Counted from the first letter of the stretch, positions 35,396 to 44,885 are shown. The stretch: DNA of 64,000 nucleotides from Candidatus Polarisedimenticolia bacterium (GCA_036004685.1 DASYRE010000007.1:1-64000), one strand, 5' to 3'. Numbers and translations: made by a program. The notes: generated by a model not told the origin, from the sequence alone.

Positions 35396-35704
35396 TTATT
35401 CGGTGAGGAGGAAGACGTCGTCCCCTTGAACCTCCAGGGGAACGCATCGGACGGAGACGTTCGGGTTGCGCGGGCTCGCCCCGGTGCAGACGTCGAACTG
35501 CCAGCCGTGCCAGGGGCAGGTCACGACGGCGCCCTCCAGGCTGCCTTCGCCCAGAGGTCCCCCCCGGTGGGGGCAGGTGTTCTCCACGGCATGGAACTTC
35601 CCTTCCACGTTGAAAACGGCCAGGACCTTTCCCTCCGCCACGACCACCTTGCCCGTTCCGGCGGGGATTTCGGAGCGCTGGACGATTCGGATCCGTTCCG
35701 CCAC
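35396..35704 (-). CDS. Rieske [2Fe-2S] ferredoxin (NirD-like), end of isc operon
   Basis: 102 residues with the Rieske motifs NTCPHRGGPLGEG and VTCPWHGWQFDVCTG, giving two Cys and two His ligands. The single-domain form resembles the soluble ferredoxin of dioxygenases or NirD. The GTG at 35704 follows a short GGA site. It is the last gene of the iscR-S-U-A-fdx unit (37-bp gap), so it may be co-regulated with cluster assembly. A second Rieske protein is at 39394-39750. The 157 bp between this gene and the ThyX gene are empty apart from a short GC hairpin (35249-35263). Confidence 0.88.
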   Translation of the reverse strand: MAERIRIVQRSEIPAGTGKVVVAEGKVLAVFNVEGKFHAVENTCPHRGGPLGEGSLEGAVVTCPWHGWQFDVCTGASPRNPNVSVRCVPLEVQGDDVFLLTE

Positions 35705-35741
35705 GAGCGTTCCTTTCCGCGAGTTTCTCGAGCCGGACCGG

Positions 35742-36143
35742 TCAGGCGGCCGTTTCTTCCTGCGGATCGGGGATGAACTGCGTCCCATACTCCGGCATCG
35801 AGTACGACTCCACCAGGACGCGAATGCCCGGCTGGTTGGGCAGAATCATGTCGATCGTCTCCCACGGGCAGTCCCGCGCGCAGATCGTGCAGCCGGTGCA
35901 GCGATCCCAGTCGACGCGACAGATCGGATTCACCTCGGGAGAGTCGGGGTTGGGGATCTTGACGATGCAGTCCACGGGGCACACCGTGATGCACGCCTCG
36001 CACCCGGTGCAGCCGTTTTCATTGATGATCGCCTTGGGTCGAGGCTTGCGCGGCTTCCGGGCCGGACGTGCGGCCGCGGCCGGCGCCTCCTTCGGCCCGG
36101 CGGCGGCGGGCGGCGGGTTCGTGTTAGCGCTCGCTTCGTCCAC
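35742..36143 (-). CDS. 2[4Fe-4S] ferredoxin with Ala/Pro/Lys-rich N-terminus
   Basis: 133 residues. After about 38 residues of Ala, Pro, Lys and Arg comes a bacterial-type ferredoxin with CTGCEACITVCP and CTGCTICARDCP, both complete 4-Cys motifs. A 15-residue insertion (IPNPDSPEVNPICRVDWDR) lies between the two motifs. The low-complexity N-terminus resembles the one on NuoC in this window. It could supply electrons to the Isc system. Confidence 0.87.
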   Translation of the reverse strand: MDEASANTNPPPAAAGPKEAPAAAARPARKPRKPRPKAIINENGCTGCEACITVCPVDCIVKIPNPDSPEVNPICRVDWDRCTGCTICARDCPWETIDMILPNQPGIRVLVESYSMPEYGTQFIPDPQEETAA

Positions 36144-36233
36144 GGTTCAGTTCTCCTGTCGATCGACGGCCGACGGTGCTCCCTCGCCATGCCGGGCCCA
36201 GGCACGGCGCGACTCCGGCGAGAGGGACGACGC

Positions 36234-36557
36234 TCATGTGTGGAACGACGTCCCGCACCCGCACTCGCCCTTGGCGTTCGGATTCACGAACGTGAAGCCG
36301 GTGCCGTTCAAGCCGTCGGTGAAGTCCACGGTGGTTCCGTTGAGGTAGAGGTAGCTCTTGGGATCCACGATGACCTTGACCCCATGCTGCTCGAAGACCC
36401 GATCCGCCTTGCCCGGCTCCTTCTCGAACACCAGACGGTAGGACAATCCCGAGCAGCCGCCTCCCGCGACGCTCACCCTCAGCCCGTATCCTTCCAGGCT
36501 TTCCTTCGCCATCAGGCCCTTGACTTCCTGGGCCGCCTTCTCGGTCAGCTGAATCAT
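36234..36557 (-). CDS. iscA: Iron-sulfur cluster assembly protein IscA/ErpA-type
   Basis: A 107-residue A-type carrier. The three conserved Cys are in VAGGGCSGLSYRL and in GECGCGTSFHT. VDPKSYLYLNGTTVDFTD is the standard central block. It delivers clusters, mainly [4Fe-4S], to apoproteins. The ATG overlaps the iscU stop by 4 nt, and the ferredoxin gene follows after 90 bp. Confidence 0.94.
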   Translation of the reverse strand: MIQLTEKAAQEVKGLMAKESLEGYGLRVSVAGGGCSGLSYRLVFEKEPGKADRVFEQHGVKVIVDPKSYLYLNGTTVDFTDGLNGTGFTFVNPNAKGECGCGTSFHT

Positions 36558-36985
36558 CCCTTTCCTCCCGAAGTGGTTTTACCTTCCGCTTCGCCCCGAT
36601 CGAGAAAATCCTCCACGGCCGCGCGGAGCGCGTCCTCCGCCAGGACCGAGCAGTGGATTTTTTCCTCCGGGAGCTCCAGCTCCCGGGCGATGTCGTCGTT
36701 CCGAATCTCCAGCGCCTCGCCCAACGTCCGTCCCGTCGCCCATTCGGCGGCCAGGCTAGCGCACGCGATGGAGCTGCCGCACCCGAAGACCTTGAAGCGC
36801 GCCTCTTCGATCCGCCCGCCTTCGACGAAGCGCAGCTGGATCCGGACCAGATCGCCTTTCGCCGCTTCCCCAGCGGTCCCCGTTCCCACCCCAGGCTCCC
36901 CGGGGGAGAAGCTGCCGGCGTTCCGCGGCCGGCGGCACCGCTCCGCGACCTTCGCGCTGCTCGCCTCGCGCGAAGCGCCGTTCAT
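36554..36985 (-). CDS. iscU: IscU-type Fe-S scaffold lacking the first ligand Cys (Cys to Lys)
   Basis: 143 residues, aligning closely with E. coli IscU from PRNAGSF to the end: [15 protein letters not shown] (Cys69) and [17 protein letters not shown] (His111, Cys112) are kept. However the first ligand motif, normally A-C-G-D, reads [12 protein letters not shown]: Lys43 replaces the Cys, while the neighbouring Asp is kept. There is an extra Cys17 in the N-terminal helix (ERCRRPRN). ATG 36985 overlaps the iscS stop (ATGA); an upstream start is less likely. It sits in a normal isc operon, so it is probably the working scaffold despite the substitution. Confidence 0.9.
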   Translation of the reverse strand: MNGASREASSAKVAERCRRPRNAGSFSPGEPGVGTGTAGEAAKGDLVRIQLRFVEGGRIEEARFKVFGCGSSIACASLAAEWATGRTLGEALEIRNDDIARELELPEEKIHCSVLAEDALRAAVEDFLDRGEAEGKTTSGGKG

Positions 36986-38199
36986 TGCCCGGCCGGCCAC
37001 GACGCGCCCGGTGCGCCCCGCCGGGCCATCTCGTAAAGGGGCGAGATCTCGCGCAGGCGCATCACGCTCTCCACGACCCGGCCGGCCACGTATTCTACCT
37101 CTTCCGCGGTATTGAACCGTCCGAGCCCGAACCGCAGGGAGGTGTGGGCCATCTCGTCGCCGACTCCCATCGCCTTCAACACGTAGGAGGGTTCGAGACT
37201 GGCGGAGGTGCAGGCGGAGCCGGAGGAGACCGCGACGTCGTTCATCGACATCATCAGAGACTCCCCTTCGACGTACGCGAAGCTCACGTTGAGGCTGTGC
37301 GGGAGACGCAGATGAGGGTGCCCGTTCAGGTGCACGTCCTCCAGATCGGAGACGATCCTCGCCTGCAGCCGGTCGCGCAGGCCCGCCAGCCGGACCGATT
37401 CCTCCGGCAGGATCTGCCCGGCGATTTCGCAGGCTTTGCCGAATCCGACGATGCCGGGAACGTTGAGCGTGCCGGAACGCAGCCCCTTTTCATGGCCGCC
37501 TCCCACGATCTGGGGAGCGATCCGGACGCGTGGATGGCGCTTTCGCACGTACAGCGCTCCGACCCCTTTGGGGCCGTAGATCTTATGGGCGGAGAACGAC
37601 ATGAGATCGATTCCCATCGCCTCGACGTCCATGGGAATCTTTCCCACCGCCTGGGCGGCGTCGCAATGGAACAGGATTCCCTTCGCTTTGGCGACTCGGC
37701 CGATTTCTTCGACCGGATGAACCGTTCCCACCTCGTTGTTGGCGGCCATGATGGAGATCAGGATCGTGCCGTCGGTGACGGCGTCGGCCACCGCCTCGGC
37801 GGAGACGCGGCCGTAGGAATCGACGGGAAGGTAGGTGACCCGGTAGCCGAGACGCTCCAGGCGGCCGCACGCGTCCAGAACCGCCTTGTGCTCGGTCCGG
37901 CACGTGATGAGGTGCTTTCCCTTTTCGGCATAGGCTTCGGCGGCCCCGAAGAGCGCCAGATTATCCGACTCCGTCGCGCCGCTGGTAAAGACGACCTCGC
38001 CCGGCGCGGCGTGGACGAGGGACGCGACCGACTCCCGGGCCTTCTCCACCGCCTCCTCGGCCCGCCATCCGAACGCGTGGCTCCGACTGGCAGCGTTTCC
38101 GAACTCCCGCCCGAAGAACGGGAGCATCGACTCGAGGACCGCGGGATCGACCGGCGTGGTGGCCTGATGATCCATGTACACCGGAGCCCGATCGCTCAT
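36982..38199 (-). CDS. iscS: Cysteine desulfurase IscS
   Basis: A 405-residue PLP enzyme. [20 protein letters not shown] at the start, [30 protein letters not shown], the PLP Lys in [31 protein letters not shown], and the catalytic Cys loop [18 protein letters not shown] identify it. It removes sulfur from cysteine as persulfide for IscU. The C-terminus is extended with Ala/Pro-rich residues compared with E. coli. The gene lies 1 bp after iscR. Confidence 0.97.
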   Translation of the reverse strand: MSDRAPVYMDHQATTPVDPAVLESMLPFFGREFGNAASRSHAFGWRAEEAVEKARESVASLVHAAPGEVVFTSGATESDNLALFGAAEAYAEKGKHLITCRTEHKAVLDACGRLERLGYRVTYLPVDSYGRVSAEAVADAVTDGTILISIMAANNEVGTVHPVEEIGRVAKAKGILFHCDAAQAVGKIPMDVEAMGIDLMSFSAHKIYGPKGVGALYVRKRHPRVRIAPQIVGGGHEKGLRSGTLNVPGIVGFGKACEIAGQILPEESVRLAGLRDRLQARIVSDLEDVHLNGHPHLRLPHSLNVSFAYVEGESLMMSMNDVAVSSGSACTSASLEPSYVLKAMGVGDEMAHTSLRFGLGRFNTAEEVEYVAGRVVESVMRLREISPLYEMARRGAPGASWPAGQ

Positions 38200-38200
38200 C

Positions 38201-38596
38201 TCAGATCTCCCTCAGGGTCGTGCGGTCCAGCAGGTCGATCACCATCTGCTGGACTTTCGCCAGGGGCCGGCGCACGCGGCAGAGGCCCTCTTGCTCGCAG
38301 GGTCCCCTTCGGCGACTCTCGCAATCGATCAGGGCGACGGGGCCTTCGATCGCTTCCATCACCTCGCGCACGCTGATGGAGGCCGAACCGCGCGCCGGAG
38401 AGTAACCCCCCTTGGTGCCATGCTGGGACACGAGCAGCCCTTTGCGGGCAAGAGTCTGCAGCAGCTTGGCGAGGACTTCGAAGGGGATGCCGTAGGCTTC
38501 GGCGATTTCACGGGCGCTGGAGCGTTGATTATCCTTGGCCATGATGTGCTTCAGGGCCATGAGACTGTAGTCGGTCTTCTTGCTGAGTCGAAACAT
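38201..38596 (-). CDS. iscR: Rrf2-family Fe-S regulator IscR
   Basis: 131 residues: winged-helix DNA-binding part ([49 protein letters not shown]) and the cluster motif [15 protein letters not shown] (Cys-x7-Cys-x5-Cys) with nearby His absent. ATG 38596 is chosen to give the usual Rrf2 N-terminus [10 protein letters not shown]. It should repress the isc operon when its cluster is loaded, acting on the palindrome just upstream. Confidence 0.92.
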   Translation of the reverse strand: MFRLSKKTDYSLMALKHIMAKDNQRSSAREIAEAYGIPFEVLAKLLQTLARKGLLVSQHGTKGGYSPARGSASISVREVMEAIEGPVALIDCESRRRGPCEQEGLCRVRRPLAKVQQMVIDLLDRTTLREI

Positions 38597-38622
38597 GCTC
38601 CGTCCGACCTCTCCCGTCTTCG

Positions 38623-38674
38623 ATATCCGACCTCTTATGTCGGATATTATAGGTTGGCCGAGCGCGCCTGTCAA
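38623..38674 (-). promoter_or_regulatory. isc promoter with IscR type-1-like operator
   Basis: TTGACA (38669-38674), 17 bp, TATAAT (38646-38651) on the minus strand: a perfect sigma-70 consensus. Overlapping and following the -10 is a perfect 25-bp palindrome, ATATCCGAC (38623-38631), 7 bp, GTCGGATAT (38639-38647). Its ATA...YYGAC...GTCRR...TAT pattern and 25-bp length match the E. coli IscR type-1 site. It would block RNA polymerase when IscR binds. Confidence 0.88.
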
Positions 38675-38692
38675 CGATCCCTCGAGCCCCAA

Positions 38693-39394
38693 TCAATCTC
38701 GTGGACCGGACTTGCGGAGATAGTGCAGAAAAAGCTCGCCTCGGGAACGGCGGAGCGAGACGAGGCGATAGTGAGGGAAACGATCCGGCAGGAAGCCGGC
38801 GCCGTCCACCGGAGTCGGACTGCGGGAGCCGCCGATGATCAATGGACAAAGCGTGAGGTAGATTTCGTCGATCAGCCCCCGGCGAAAGAAGTCGAAATTC
38901 GTTTCTCCTCCCCCCTCCAGCAGCAATTGAGCGACGCCCCGGGCCCGCAGCTCGCGCATGAGCCGGGGGAGCAGGACCTTCTTCCTTCCGAGGACGAGCA
39001 CCTCCGAGGAGCGCCGGACGGAGCTCAGCCGGCGGCTCGGAGCCGACGCGGTGGTCACGACGAGCCGCCGTACGTCGGAGGCCTGGAAGAACCGTCCCTG
39101 TCGCGGGACGGCCAGCGAGGAGCTCAGCAGGATGTTGAGAGGCTGTTCGGCGCGACCCGCCGCCAGGCGCTGCTTCCGCAGCGTCCGCGAGCGAATCCGC
39201 AGCGGGAAATCGACGGCGCGGAGCGTCCCGGCGCCGATCAGAATGGCGTCGGAGCGCGCTCGGATGCGATCCATCAGCCGGCGATCTTCACGGCTCGGAA
39301 AGCCGGGGCGCTCCCTCCGGTGGGAAGCAATCTTGCCATCCAGGCTCGTCGCGACGTTAAGGAAGCAGCAAGGGCGGCCGGCGCCGGCGCTCAT
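38693..39394 (-). CDS. RibD C-terminal-like reductase
   Basis: A 233-residue DHFR-like fold resembling the 5-amino-6-ribosylamino-uracil reductase domain of RibD: LNVATSLDGKIASH, DAILIGAGTLRAVDFPLRIR, LLLEGGGETNFDFFRRGLID, YLTLCPLIIGGSRSP. The N-terminal deaminase domain of RibD is absent, so either a separate deaminase exists or the substrate is different. It is the last gene of the csp-Rieske-reductase operon; its start shares one base with the Rieske stop (TAATG). Confidence 0.85.
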   Translation of the reverse strand: MSAGAGRPCCFLNVATSLDGKIASHRRERPGFPSREDRRLMDRIRARSDAILIGAGTLRAVDFPLRIRSRTLRKQRLAAGRAEQPLNILLSSSLAVPRQGRFFQASDVRRLVVTTASAPSRRLSSVRRSSEVLVLGRKKVLLPRLMRELRARGVAQLLLEGGGETNFDFFRRGLIDEIYLTLCPLIIGGSRSPTPVDGAGFLPDRFPHYRLVSLRRSRGELFLHYLRKSGPRD

Positions 39395-39750
39395 TACTCC
39401 TCGCCGTCGGAGTGGATGTCTTCTTGGAGGGGTTGCGGAGGCGTCTCCTCGATCTCCAAAACCAGATCCTCGCCCTGGCGAGACAGGCGATGCGTCTTCA
39501 ATCGGGCCCAGCTCCGCGTGAGGCCTTGGCCCGTCCGGATATCAAAGCACCAGTGATGCCACGCGCAGGTCAGCGTCCCGTCTCGAAGATCGCCGTTGCT
39601 GAGGTCGGCGCCCATGTGAGGGCAGGCCTCGTCCACCGCAAAGAGGGAGCCTCCCTCGTTGAACAGGGCGACCCTCCGCCCCCCCGCTCGGACGCTCCGG
39701 GAAAGGCCGGGAGGAAGCTCCTTCGCCTTTCCGACCACGAACCGGCTCAC
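39394..39750 (-). CDS. Rieske [2Fe-2S] protein (NirD-like, second copy)
   Basis: 118 residues with [14 protein letters not shown] and [15 protein letters not shown], the Cys-x-His and Cys-x2-His pairs of a Rieske centre. The acidic tail (EDIHSDGEE) is unusual. The adjacent reductase gene suggests that it supplies electrons to that enzyme or to an oxygenase elsewhere. Its start overlaps the cold-shock gene stop (ATGA). Confidence 0.87.
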   Translation of the reverse strand: MSRFVVGKAKELPPGLSRSVRAGGRRVALFNEGGSLFAVDEACPHMGADLSNGDLRDGTLTCAWHHWCFDIRTGQGLTRSWARLKTHRLSRQGEDLVLEIEETPPQPLQEDIHSDGEE

Positions 39751-39983
39751 GGCCCATCCGATCCGCTCGCCCCCTCCGGGCCTTGGCGCACGACATTCGC
39801 CGCTTTGGGACCTCGTTCTCCCTTCTCGACGTCGAAGATCACCGCGTCTCCCTCCCGCAGCGTCTGGAGCTTCCCGCCTCCCTTCAGGGAGGTGCGGTGC
39901 ACGAAGACATCCTGTCCGTCCTCGGCGACGATGAAGCCGAATCCCTTCTCGCGGTTAAACCACTTCACTCTTCCCTGCGCCAT
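39747..39983 (-). CDS. Cold-shock domain protein (second copy)
   Basis: 78 residues; the OB fold has [12 protein letters not shown] (RNP1) and DVFVHRTSL (RNP2), closer to CspA than the copy at 17246-17455. GGAGG lies 7 nt before ATG 39983. A short Gly/Ser/Pro tail follows the domain. It leads an operon with a Rieske protein and a reductase, an odd combination held together by 4-nt overlaps. Confidence 0.9.
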   Translation of the reverse strand: MAQGRVKWFNREKGFGFIVAEDGQDVFVHRTSLKGGGKLQTLREGDAVIFDVEKGERGPKAANVVRQGPEGASGSDGP

Positions 39984-40023
39984 CGGGCACCTCCGGGCCG
40001 GGCGCATCCCGCCGACTTCCGCC

Positions 40024-41055
40024 TCAGGGCGTCGGCGTGAGAATCTCGATCTTCGCTCCGGCCTTCAACTTGCCGAGATAGGCGTTGAACGCTTCCTTCT
40101 CCTTTTGTTGAGACAGAAAGGCGGAAATCTGCTTCTTGGCCTCGGCGAGGCTCACGTCGCCCGCAGCCTTCTTGCCCGTGACCTTCAGGATGTGAAACCC
40201 GAACGGACTCTCGACGACGTCGCTCACCTCGTTCACCTTGAGATTGAAGGCGGCTTGAGAAAGGACCGGTAGGGTTCCGTTGCGCGAGACATAGCCCATT
40301 TCCCCGCCGTCCTTCCCATCCGGACTCTCCGAGAACTGGCGGGCCAGGGTCGCGAAGTCCTTGCCGCCGCGCACCTCCTTGAGCAGGGCCTCGATCTTCT
40401 GCCGGGCTTTCGCTTTCACGGGCGCCTCGGCGCGGGCATCGGCCCGCACGAAGATCTCCGAGAGCTTGACGGCCTCGGGCCGGCGCATCCGCTCCTTATT
40501 CTTCTGGTAGTAGTCGGAAATCTCCGCGTCGGAGACGGAGATCTTCGAGTCCACCTCGTTCTTGACGAGCTGCTCGATGGCAAGGTTGCGGCGGACCCGC
40601 TCCTTCATCTCGGCCGCGGTGAGGCCCTGCTCTTGAAGGTACTTGGTGAATTCCGCCTCCGAGGGGAATTTCGCCTGCAGCTCCTGGAGCTGCCGGTCGA
40701 CCGAGCCCTCGGGGACGGCGATCTTCGCCGCACGGGTCGCCTGGAAAAGGATCTCCGAGCTGACGAGGCTGTCGAGAAGCTGCTTGCGCAGATCCTGCAG
40801 TTGCGCAGCGGGCACGGCCTTCGGATCCTGCCCGTTCTTGTCGAGGAAGAGCTTCACGGCCTGCTCCAGCTGTTGGGAGGGGATTTCCGTCCCGTTCACG
40901 CGGGCGAGAGGCGTGGTCGGAGAGACTTTCGCCGCCGGCAAAGCCGGAGAAGCCTTCGCGGGAGCCGCTTTGCCCGCGGGATCGCTGCCTCTCGCCTGGC
41001 AAGCCGGAACGAAAAACAGGATGGAACCGAACATCGCGAGCAGTAGCCGCTTCAT
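40024..41055 (-). CDS. Parvulin-type peptidyl-prolyl isomerase lipoprotein (SurA/PrsA-like)
   Basis: 343 residues: signal with lipobox FVPAC (Cys about residue 19), an Ala/Pro/Lys spacer, a SurA-N-like helical region ([20 protein letters not shown], then [18 protein letters not shown]), and a parvulin domain (about 215-315) with [20 protein letters not shown] and [13 protein letters not shown]. It should help fold exported proteins in the periplasm. It stands as a single gene. Confidence 0.9.
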   Translation of the reverse strand: MKRLLLAMFGSILFFVPACQARGSDPAGKAAPAKASPALPAAKVSPTTPLARVNGTEIPSQQLEQAVKLFLDKNGQDPKAVPAAQLQDLRKQLLDSLVSSEILFQATRAAKIAVPEGSVDRQLQELQAKFPSEAEFTKYLQEQGLTAAEMKERVRRNLAIEQLVKNEVDSKISVSDAEISDYYQKNKERMRRPEAVKLSEIFVRADARAEAPVKAKARQKIEALLKEVRGGKDFATLARQFSESPDGKDGGEMGYVSRNGTLPVLSQAAFNLKVNEVSDVVESPFGFHILKVTGKKAAGDVSLAEAKKQISAFLSQQKEKEAFNAYLGKLKAGAKIEILTPTP

Positions 41056-41165
41056 AAACGACGCTCCTCAGGGGAAAAACCGCAGGAAGAGCCCCTCCGC
41101 ACCCGGAAGGGTTAACTCCCGGCAAGGCTACTCCCATCACGGAATCAAGATCAAGCGGGGCCGGC

Positions 41166-41924
41166 TCAGGAAGCGGTGAGTCCCCCGTCCAGGGTGACGA
41201 CGCTTCCCGTCATCCATTGCGATTCGTCGGAGGCCAGATAGAGGGCGAGGGCGGCCACGTCCTCCGGCGTGCCCATGCGGCCGAGAGGATGCAGCCGGTC
41301 GAACTCGCCGCGCTCCAGCGCCTTGCCCTCACGATCGCGGCGGGCCCTCCACAGGGGGGTGTCGACGACTCCGGGGCAGATCGCGTTGACGCGAATCCCC
41401 TCGCGCGCGTGATCCAGGGCCATCGCCCGCGTCAGCTGAATCACTCCGCCTTTGGCGGCGCAATAGGCGGCGGCGTCGGTCATCGCCACCAGGCCGAGGG
41501 TCGACGCGTTGTTGATGATCGACCCGCCGGTCCGGCTCATACCCGGCACGGCCGCGCGGGAGGCGAGGTAGACCGATCGAAGGTTGTTCGCCAACACGCG
41601 GTCCCAGGTCTCCGGATCCGTCCGGACCACGGAGCCCGGCTCGAACGTCCCGTGATTGTTGAACAGGATCCGCAGCTCTCCGAACTCCTCCAGGGCTCGC
41701 CCGACCGCGCTCTCCGCCTGCGCAGGATCGGCGAGGTCGGCCGGGACCGCGATCGCGACTCCGCCGCTGGCGCGAATCAGGCGGACGGTCTCGTTCAAGG
41801 GGTCCATCCGGCGGCCGGCGACCGCCACCTTCGCCCCCTCGCGCGCGAAGAGCAGCGCCGCGGCGCGACCGATGCCGCTGCCTGCCCCCGTGACGAGGGC
41901 GCTCTTGCCTTGAAGCCTGGCCAT
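41166..41924 (-). CDS. Short-chain dehydrogenase/reductase
   Basis: A 252-residue classical SDR: cofactor motif VTGAGSGIGRAAALL, NNHG in place of the usual NNAG, Ser in IINNASTLGLV, catalytic YCAAK (Tyr-x3-Lys), ICPGVVDTPLW, and GSVVTLDGG near the end. The Arg-Arg after the second strand (AVAGRRMD) favours NADP(H). Substrate unknown. It lies 20 bp after ETF-QO, so a link to fatty- or amino-acid oxidation is possible. Confidence 0.88.
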   Translation of the reverse strand: MARLQGKSALVTGAGSGIGRAAALLFAREGAKVAVAGRRMDPLNETVRLIRASGGVAIAVPADLADPAQAESAVGRALEEFGELRILFNNHGTFEPGSVVRTDPETWDRVLANNLRSVYLASRAAVPGMSRTGGSIINNASTLGLVAMTDAAAYCAAKGGVIQLTRAMALDHAREGIRVNAICPGVVDTPLWRARRDREGKALERGEFDRLHPLGRMGTPEDVAALALYLASDESQWMTGSVVTLDGGLTAS

Positions 41925-41944
41925 GGCGCGCCCCTCCGGGTCCG

Positions 41945-43630
41945 TCACATGTCGAGATAGCGCGGACCGCCTCCTCCCTCGGGAGGAACCCACGTGATGA
42001 CTTGGTAGGGGTCCATGATGTCGCAGGTCTTGCAGTGCACGCAGTTCGAGGCGTTGATCTGCAGCCGCTTCCCGTTGCCGTCCTCGGCCTCGACCATCTC
42101 GTAGACGCGAGCGGGACAAAAGTGCTGGCAGGGGTTGCCGTATTCCTCGGTGCAGCGCGTCCGGCAGACGCTCGTGTCCACGAGGAGGTGAGAAGGCTGA
42201 TCTTCCTCGTGCCGCGTGCCGGAATGATAAACGTCCGTCAGCTTGTCGAAGGTGGTCCGGCCGTCGAACCGGATTCGCGTCTCCTCGAGCGAGGGGACGC
42301 TGCCCTCGAAATAGCGGTGGATCTTCTGCATCCGCTCGTGCCCCGCAGGGAACCGGCCGAACTCCCGGATTCCGCGGCCGCCGGTGATCATCTGGAGCCC
42401 CGAGTGGAACAGGCCCGCCCACAGGCCGTGCTCGAACCCCTGGTGGAAGTTCCGGACTTTGTGGAGCTCGCGGAACACGTAGCTGCCGCGCAAGCGCTGC
42501 TCGTATCGGGCGAGCGCCGTGGCGGACGTGTCGCCTTGGCGCAGCGCGTCGAAAACCGTCTCGGCCGCGATCATCCCCGATTTCATCGCCAGGTGAATTC
42601 CCTTCAGCCGCATCGGATTCAGCAACCCTCCCGAATCCCCGATGATGAGGGCGCCTTCCGCGACGAGCCGCGGAACGGCGTAGAAGCCCCCCTCGGGAAT
42701 GGCCTTGGCGCCATAGCCCGCGACCTTCCCCCCCTTCAGCATGGAGGCGACGTAGGGATGGGTCTTGTACCGCTGAAACTCGTGGTGCAGATCGAGCGTC
42801 GGGTCCCTGTAGTCCAGTCCGACGACCAGCCCCACCGCGAGCTGATCCTCCGAGAGCCCGTAGACGAATCCCCCGCCGAACGTCTCATTCTTGAGCGGAA
42901 ACCCGAGCGTGTGCGCGACGAGCCCCTGGAGCCCGCTCTCCCGGGGCACGCTCCAGATCTCCTTGACGCCCGCGGAATAGACCTGGGGACTCCTTCCCTC
43001 GTCGAGACGATGGCGCCGGGTCAGCTCCTTCACCAGCGTTCCGCGGGGACCCTCGCCGAGAATCGTCACCCGGGCCCGGATGTCGATACCCGGCTCGTAG
43101 TTCGACTTGCGCTGTCCCTGGCGGTCCACTCCCTTGTCGCCCGTGCGGACCCCGATCACCGCGTCGCCGTCGTAGAGAAGCTCGCGCCCCCCGAAGCCGG
43201 GCAGGACGTCCACGCCCCCCTGCTTTTCCAGGAGCTCTCCCAGCCAGCGCACGAGACGGCCGAGCGAGATGATGTAGTTGCCGTGATTCTGCAGGGGCGG
43301 CGGGACGATAGGCAGCCTAAATCGCCGCCGCGACGTCAGAAAGCTGACTTCGTCGTGGAGCACGGGCTGGAGCGGGGCGGTCTTCTCGGCGAAGTCCGGG
43401 ATGAGCTCTCGCAGAGCGATCGGATCGAGCACCGCGCCGGAAAAGGCATGCGAGCCGATGTCGGGCCCCTTTTCAATCAGGGCGATGCTGGTGTGCAAGG
43501 GGGCCTCGGCGCTCCCCGCCGCGGTCTGGTTGTGGGCCTGAATCAGTCGGGCCAGATGATAGGCCCCCGCGAGCGAAGCGGGACCCGCTCCGACGAACAG
43601 CACGTCAACTTCGAGGACTTCCCGCTCCAT
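41945..43630 (-). CDS. Electron transfer flavoprotein-ubiquinone oxidoreductase
   Basis: A 561-residue FAD/[4Fe-4S] enzyme passing electrons from ETF to quinone. The FAD motif VLFVGAGPASLAGAYHLARL, GSHAFSGAVLDPIALREL, the second dinucleotide region GEGPRGTLVKELTRRH, IGDSGGLLNPMRLKGIHLAM, and the cluster motif CVHCKTCDIMDP preceded by CTEEYGNPCQHFCPARVYE are diagnostic. ATG 43630 is chosen over an earlier GTG (43642); either overlaps the midA end. Peripheral membrane location is known for the family. Confidence 0.95.
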   Translation of the reverse strand: MEREVLEVDVLFVGAGPASLAGAYHLARLIQAHNQTAAGSAEAPLHTSIALIEKGPDIGSHAFSGAVLDPIALRELIPDFAEKTAPLQPVLHDEVSFLTSRRRFRLPIVPPPLQNHGNYIISLGRLVRWLGELLEKQGGVDVLPGFGGRELLYDGDAVIGVRTGDKGVDRQGQRKSNYEPGIDIRARVTILGEGPRGTLVKELTRRHRLDEGRSPQVYSAGVKEIWSVPRESGLQGLVAHTLGFPLKNETFGGGFVYGLSEDQLAVGLVVGLDYRDPTLDLHHEFQRYKTHPYVASMLKGGKVAGYGAKAIPEGGFYAVPRLVAEGALIIGDSGGLLNPMRLKGIHLAMKSGMIAAETVFDALRQGDTSATALARYEQRLRGSYVFRELHKVRNFHQGFEHGLWAGLFHSGLQMITGGRGIREFGRFPAGHERMQKIHRYFEGSVPSLEETRIRFDGRTTFDKLTDVYHSGTRHEEDQPSHLLVDTSVCRTRCTEEYGNPCQHFCPARVYEMVEAEDGNGKRLQINASNCVHCKTCDIMDPYQVITWVPPEGGGGPRYLDM

Positions 43631-44885
43631 TCCGGATGTCACCCGCCCTCTCGAGATTCACGTCGGCGTTCAAGGCGCCACCGGGCGCATCGCCGGGCGC
43701 CGGCGCCCGCCATTGCTCGGGAGGAGCCAGGCCGGCAAGATCCAAACCCATCCCTTCCGAGGCGAGTATCAGGATCTGGTGGCTCTCCCCCATTCCTCTC
43801 GCGAGGAACAAATCCTGCACCGCTTGCCGCTCCCGCAGCTCCTCCCAATCGAACTCCTCTGCCGGAGGGCGCAGGGTGTCCAGGATTCCGAGCGCCATCA
43901 GGAACCTTCCCTGACTCACCGGCCCCTTCGCGGTGAAGCCTGCCTCGGCGGCGGCGGCCCGGATCGAGCTGAAATTCACGTGAGCCGTGAGGTCCTGGAG
44001 ACCCATTCGATCCAGATAGTCCTCGCTGGCTCGATGCCGATGATAGGCCAGAAGGGTGCCGCGCTGGTGCCGCGGGGAGAAGATTTCCGGCGCGAGATGC
44101 CCATAGTCCATCAGCAGAATGTATCCGCGCTCCACTTTCGACGCGACGCTTCGGACCCAATCGATGGCCTCGAGAGGGACCTCGAGCTCCTGGCCCTCCC
44201 GCGGGAGGCATTCCAGGCGGTCCAGCTCCGCTTTCAGGCGCGGCGTCGAAAGCGGACCCAGGATTTCGACCGGTCGGTTCTCCCAGCCGACATGGATCTC
44301 ATGGAGCTTTCCGTCACGGCAGACGAGACGATGGACCGGCATGGCATCGAGGATCTCGTTCGCCAGGACGCATCCCCGGAACCGGCCGGCGGAGCGTTCC
44401 CATTCAGCAGGAGACAGCCACCGGGCGGTCCGGCCGAATCCCGCTTTCTCGAAGAGCTGCCGCTGGATCTCCGCCCGATCCCGATTGCCCTCCACCAGAG
44501 TCGCCAGGGGCAAATCGGCCCCGGGGCGGAGCCTTCCAAGCTCCCCAAGCGCTGCGAGCAGGAGCTCCCCGCTCCCCGGTCCCACCTCCACGACTTCCGA
44601 CGTTCCGCGGCCCACTCGATCGAGACATTCGGCGAGCTGTCTTCCCAGCAGCGTCCCGAATGCCGGATGCCGGGAGGGAGCGGTGTAATAGTCGGAATCC
44701 TCCGTGCGGCCCACCGGGTTCTCGGGGCGCATGTAGTATCCCCAGCGGGGATGATAGAGGGCCATCCGCATGAATTCCGAGAAAGGGAGCGGCCCCCGCT
44801 CGCCGATGCGGCGGCGCAAGGCGTCGAGGAGTTCCGGAACCCCGGACGTCCCTGCCGGGGGCTGAAGGGAGGCGCGGAAGGTCAT
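43605..44885 (-). CDS. Protein arginine methyltransferase MidA/NDUFAF7 homologue
   Basis: 426 residues of the MidA family (SAM-dependent, complex I assembly). [17 protein letters not shown] and [14 protein letters not shown] at the start, SAM motif [45 protein letters not shown] and [11 protein letters not shown] are typical. In mitochondria the homologue dimethylates an Arg of NDUFS2; the matching Arg45 is present in NuoD of this window. It lies directly after a second nuoB, with a 4-nt overlap. Confidence 0.88.
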   Translation of the reverse strand: MTFRASLQPPAGTSGVPELLDALRRRIGERGPLPFSEFMRMALYHPRWGYYMRPENPVGRTEDSDYYTAPSRHPAFGTLLGRQLAECLDRVGRGTSEVVEVGPGSGELLLAALGELGRLRPGADLPLATLVEGNRDRAEIQRQLFEKAGFGRTARWLSPAEWERSAGRFRGCVLANEILDAMPVHRLVCRDGKLHEIHVGWENRPVEILGPLSTPRLKAELDRLECLPREGQELEVPLEAIDWVRSVASKVERGYILLMDYGHLAPEIFSPRHQRGTLLAYHRHRASEDYLDRMGLQDLTAHVNFSSIRAAAAEAGFTAKGPVSQGRFLMALGILDTLRPPAEEFDWEELRERQAVQDLFLARGMGESHQILILASEGMGLDLAGLAPPEQWRAPAPGDAPGGALNADVNLERAGDIRNGAGSPRS

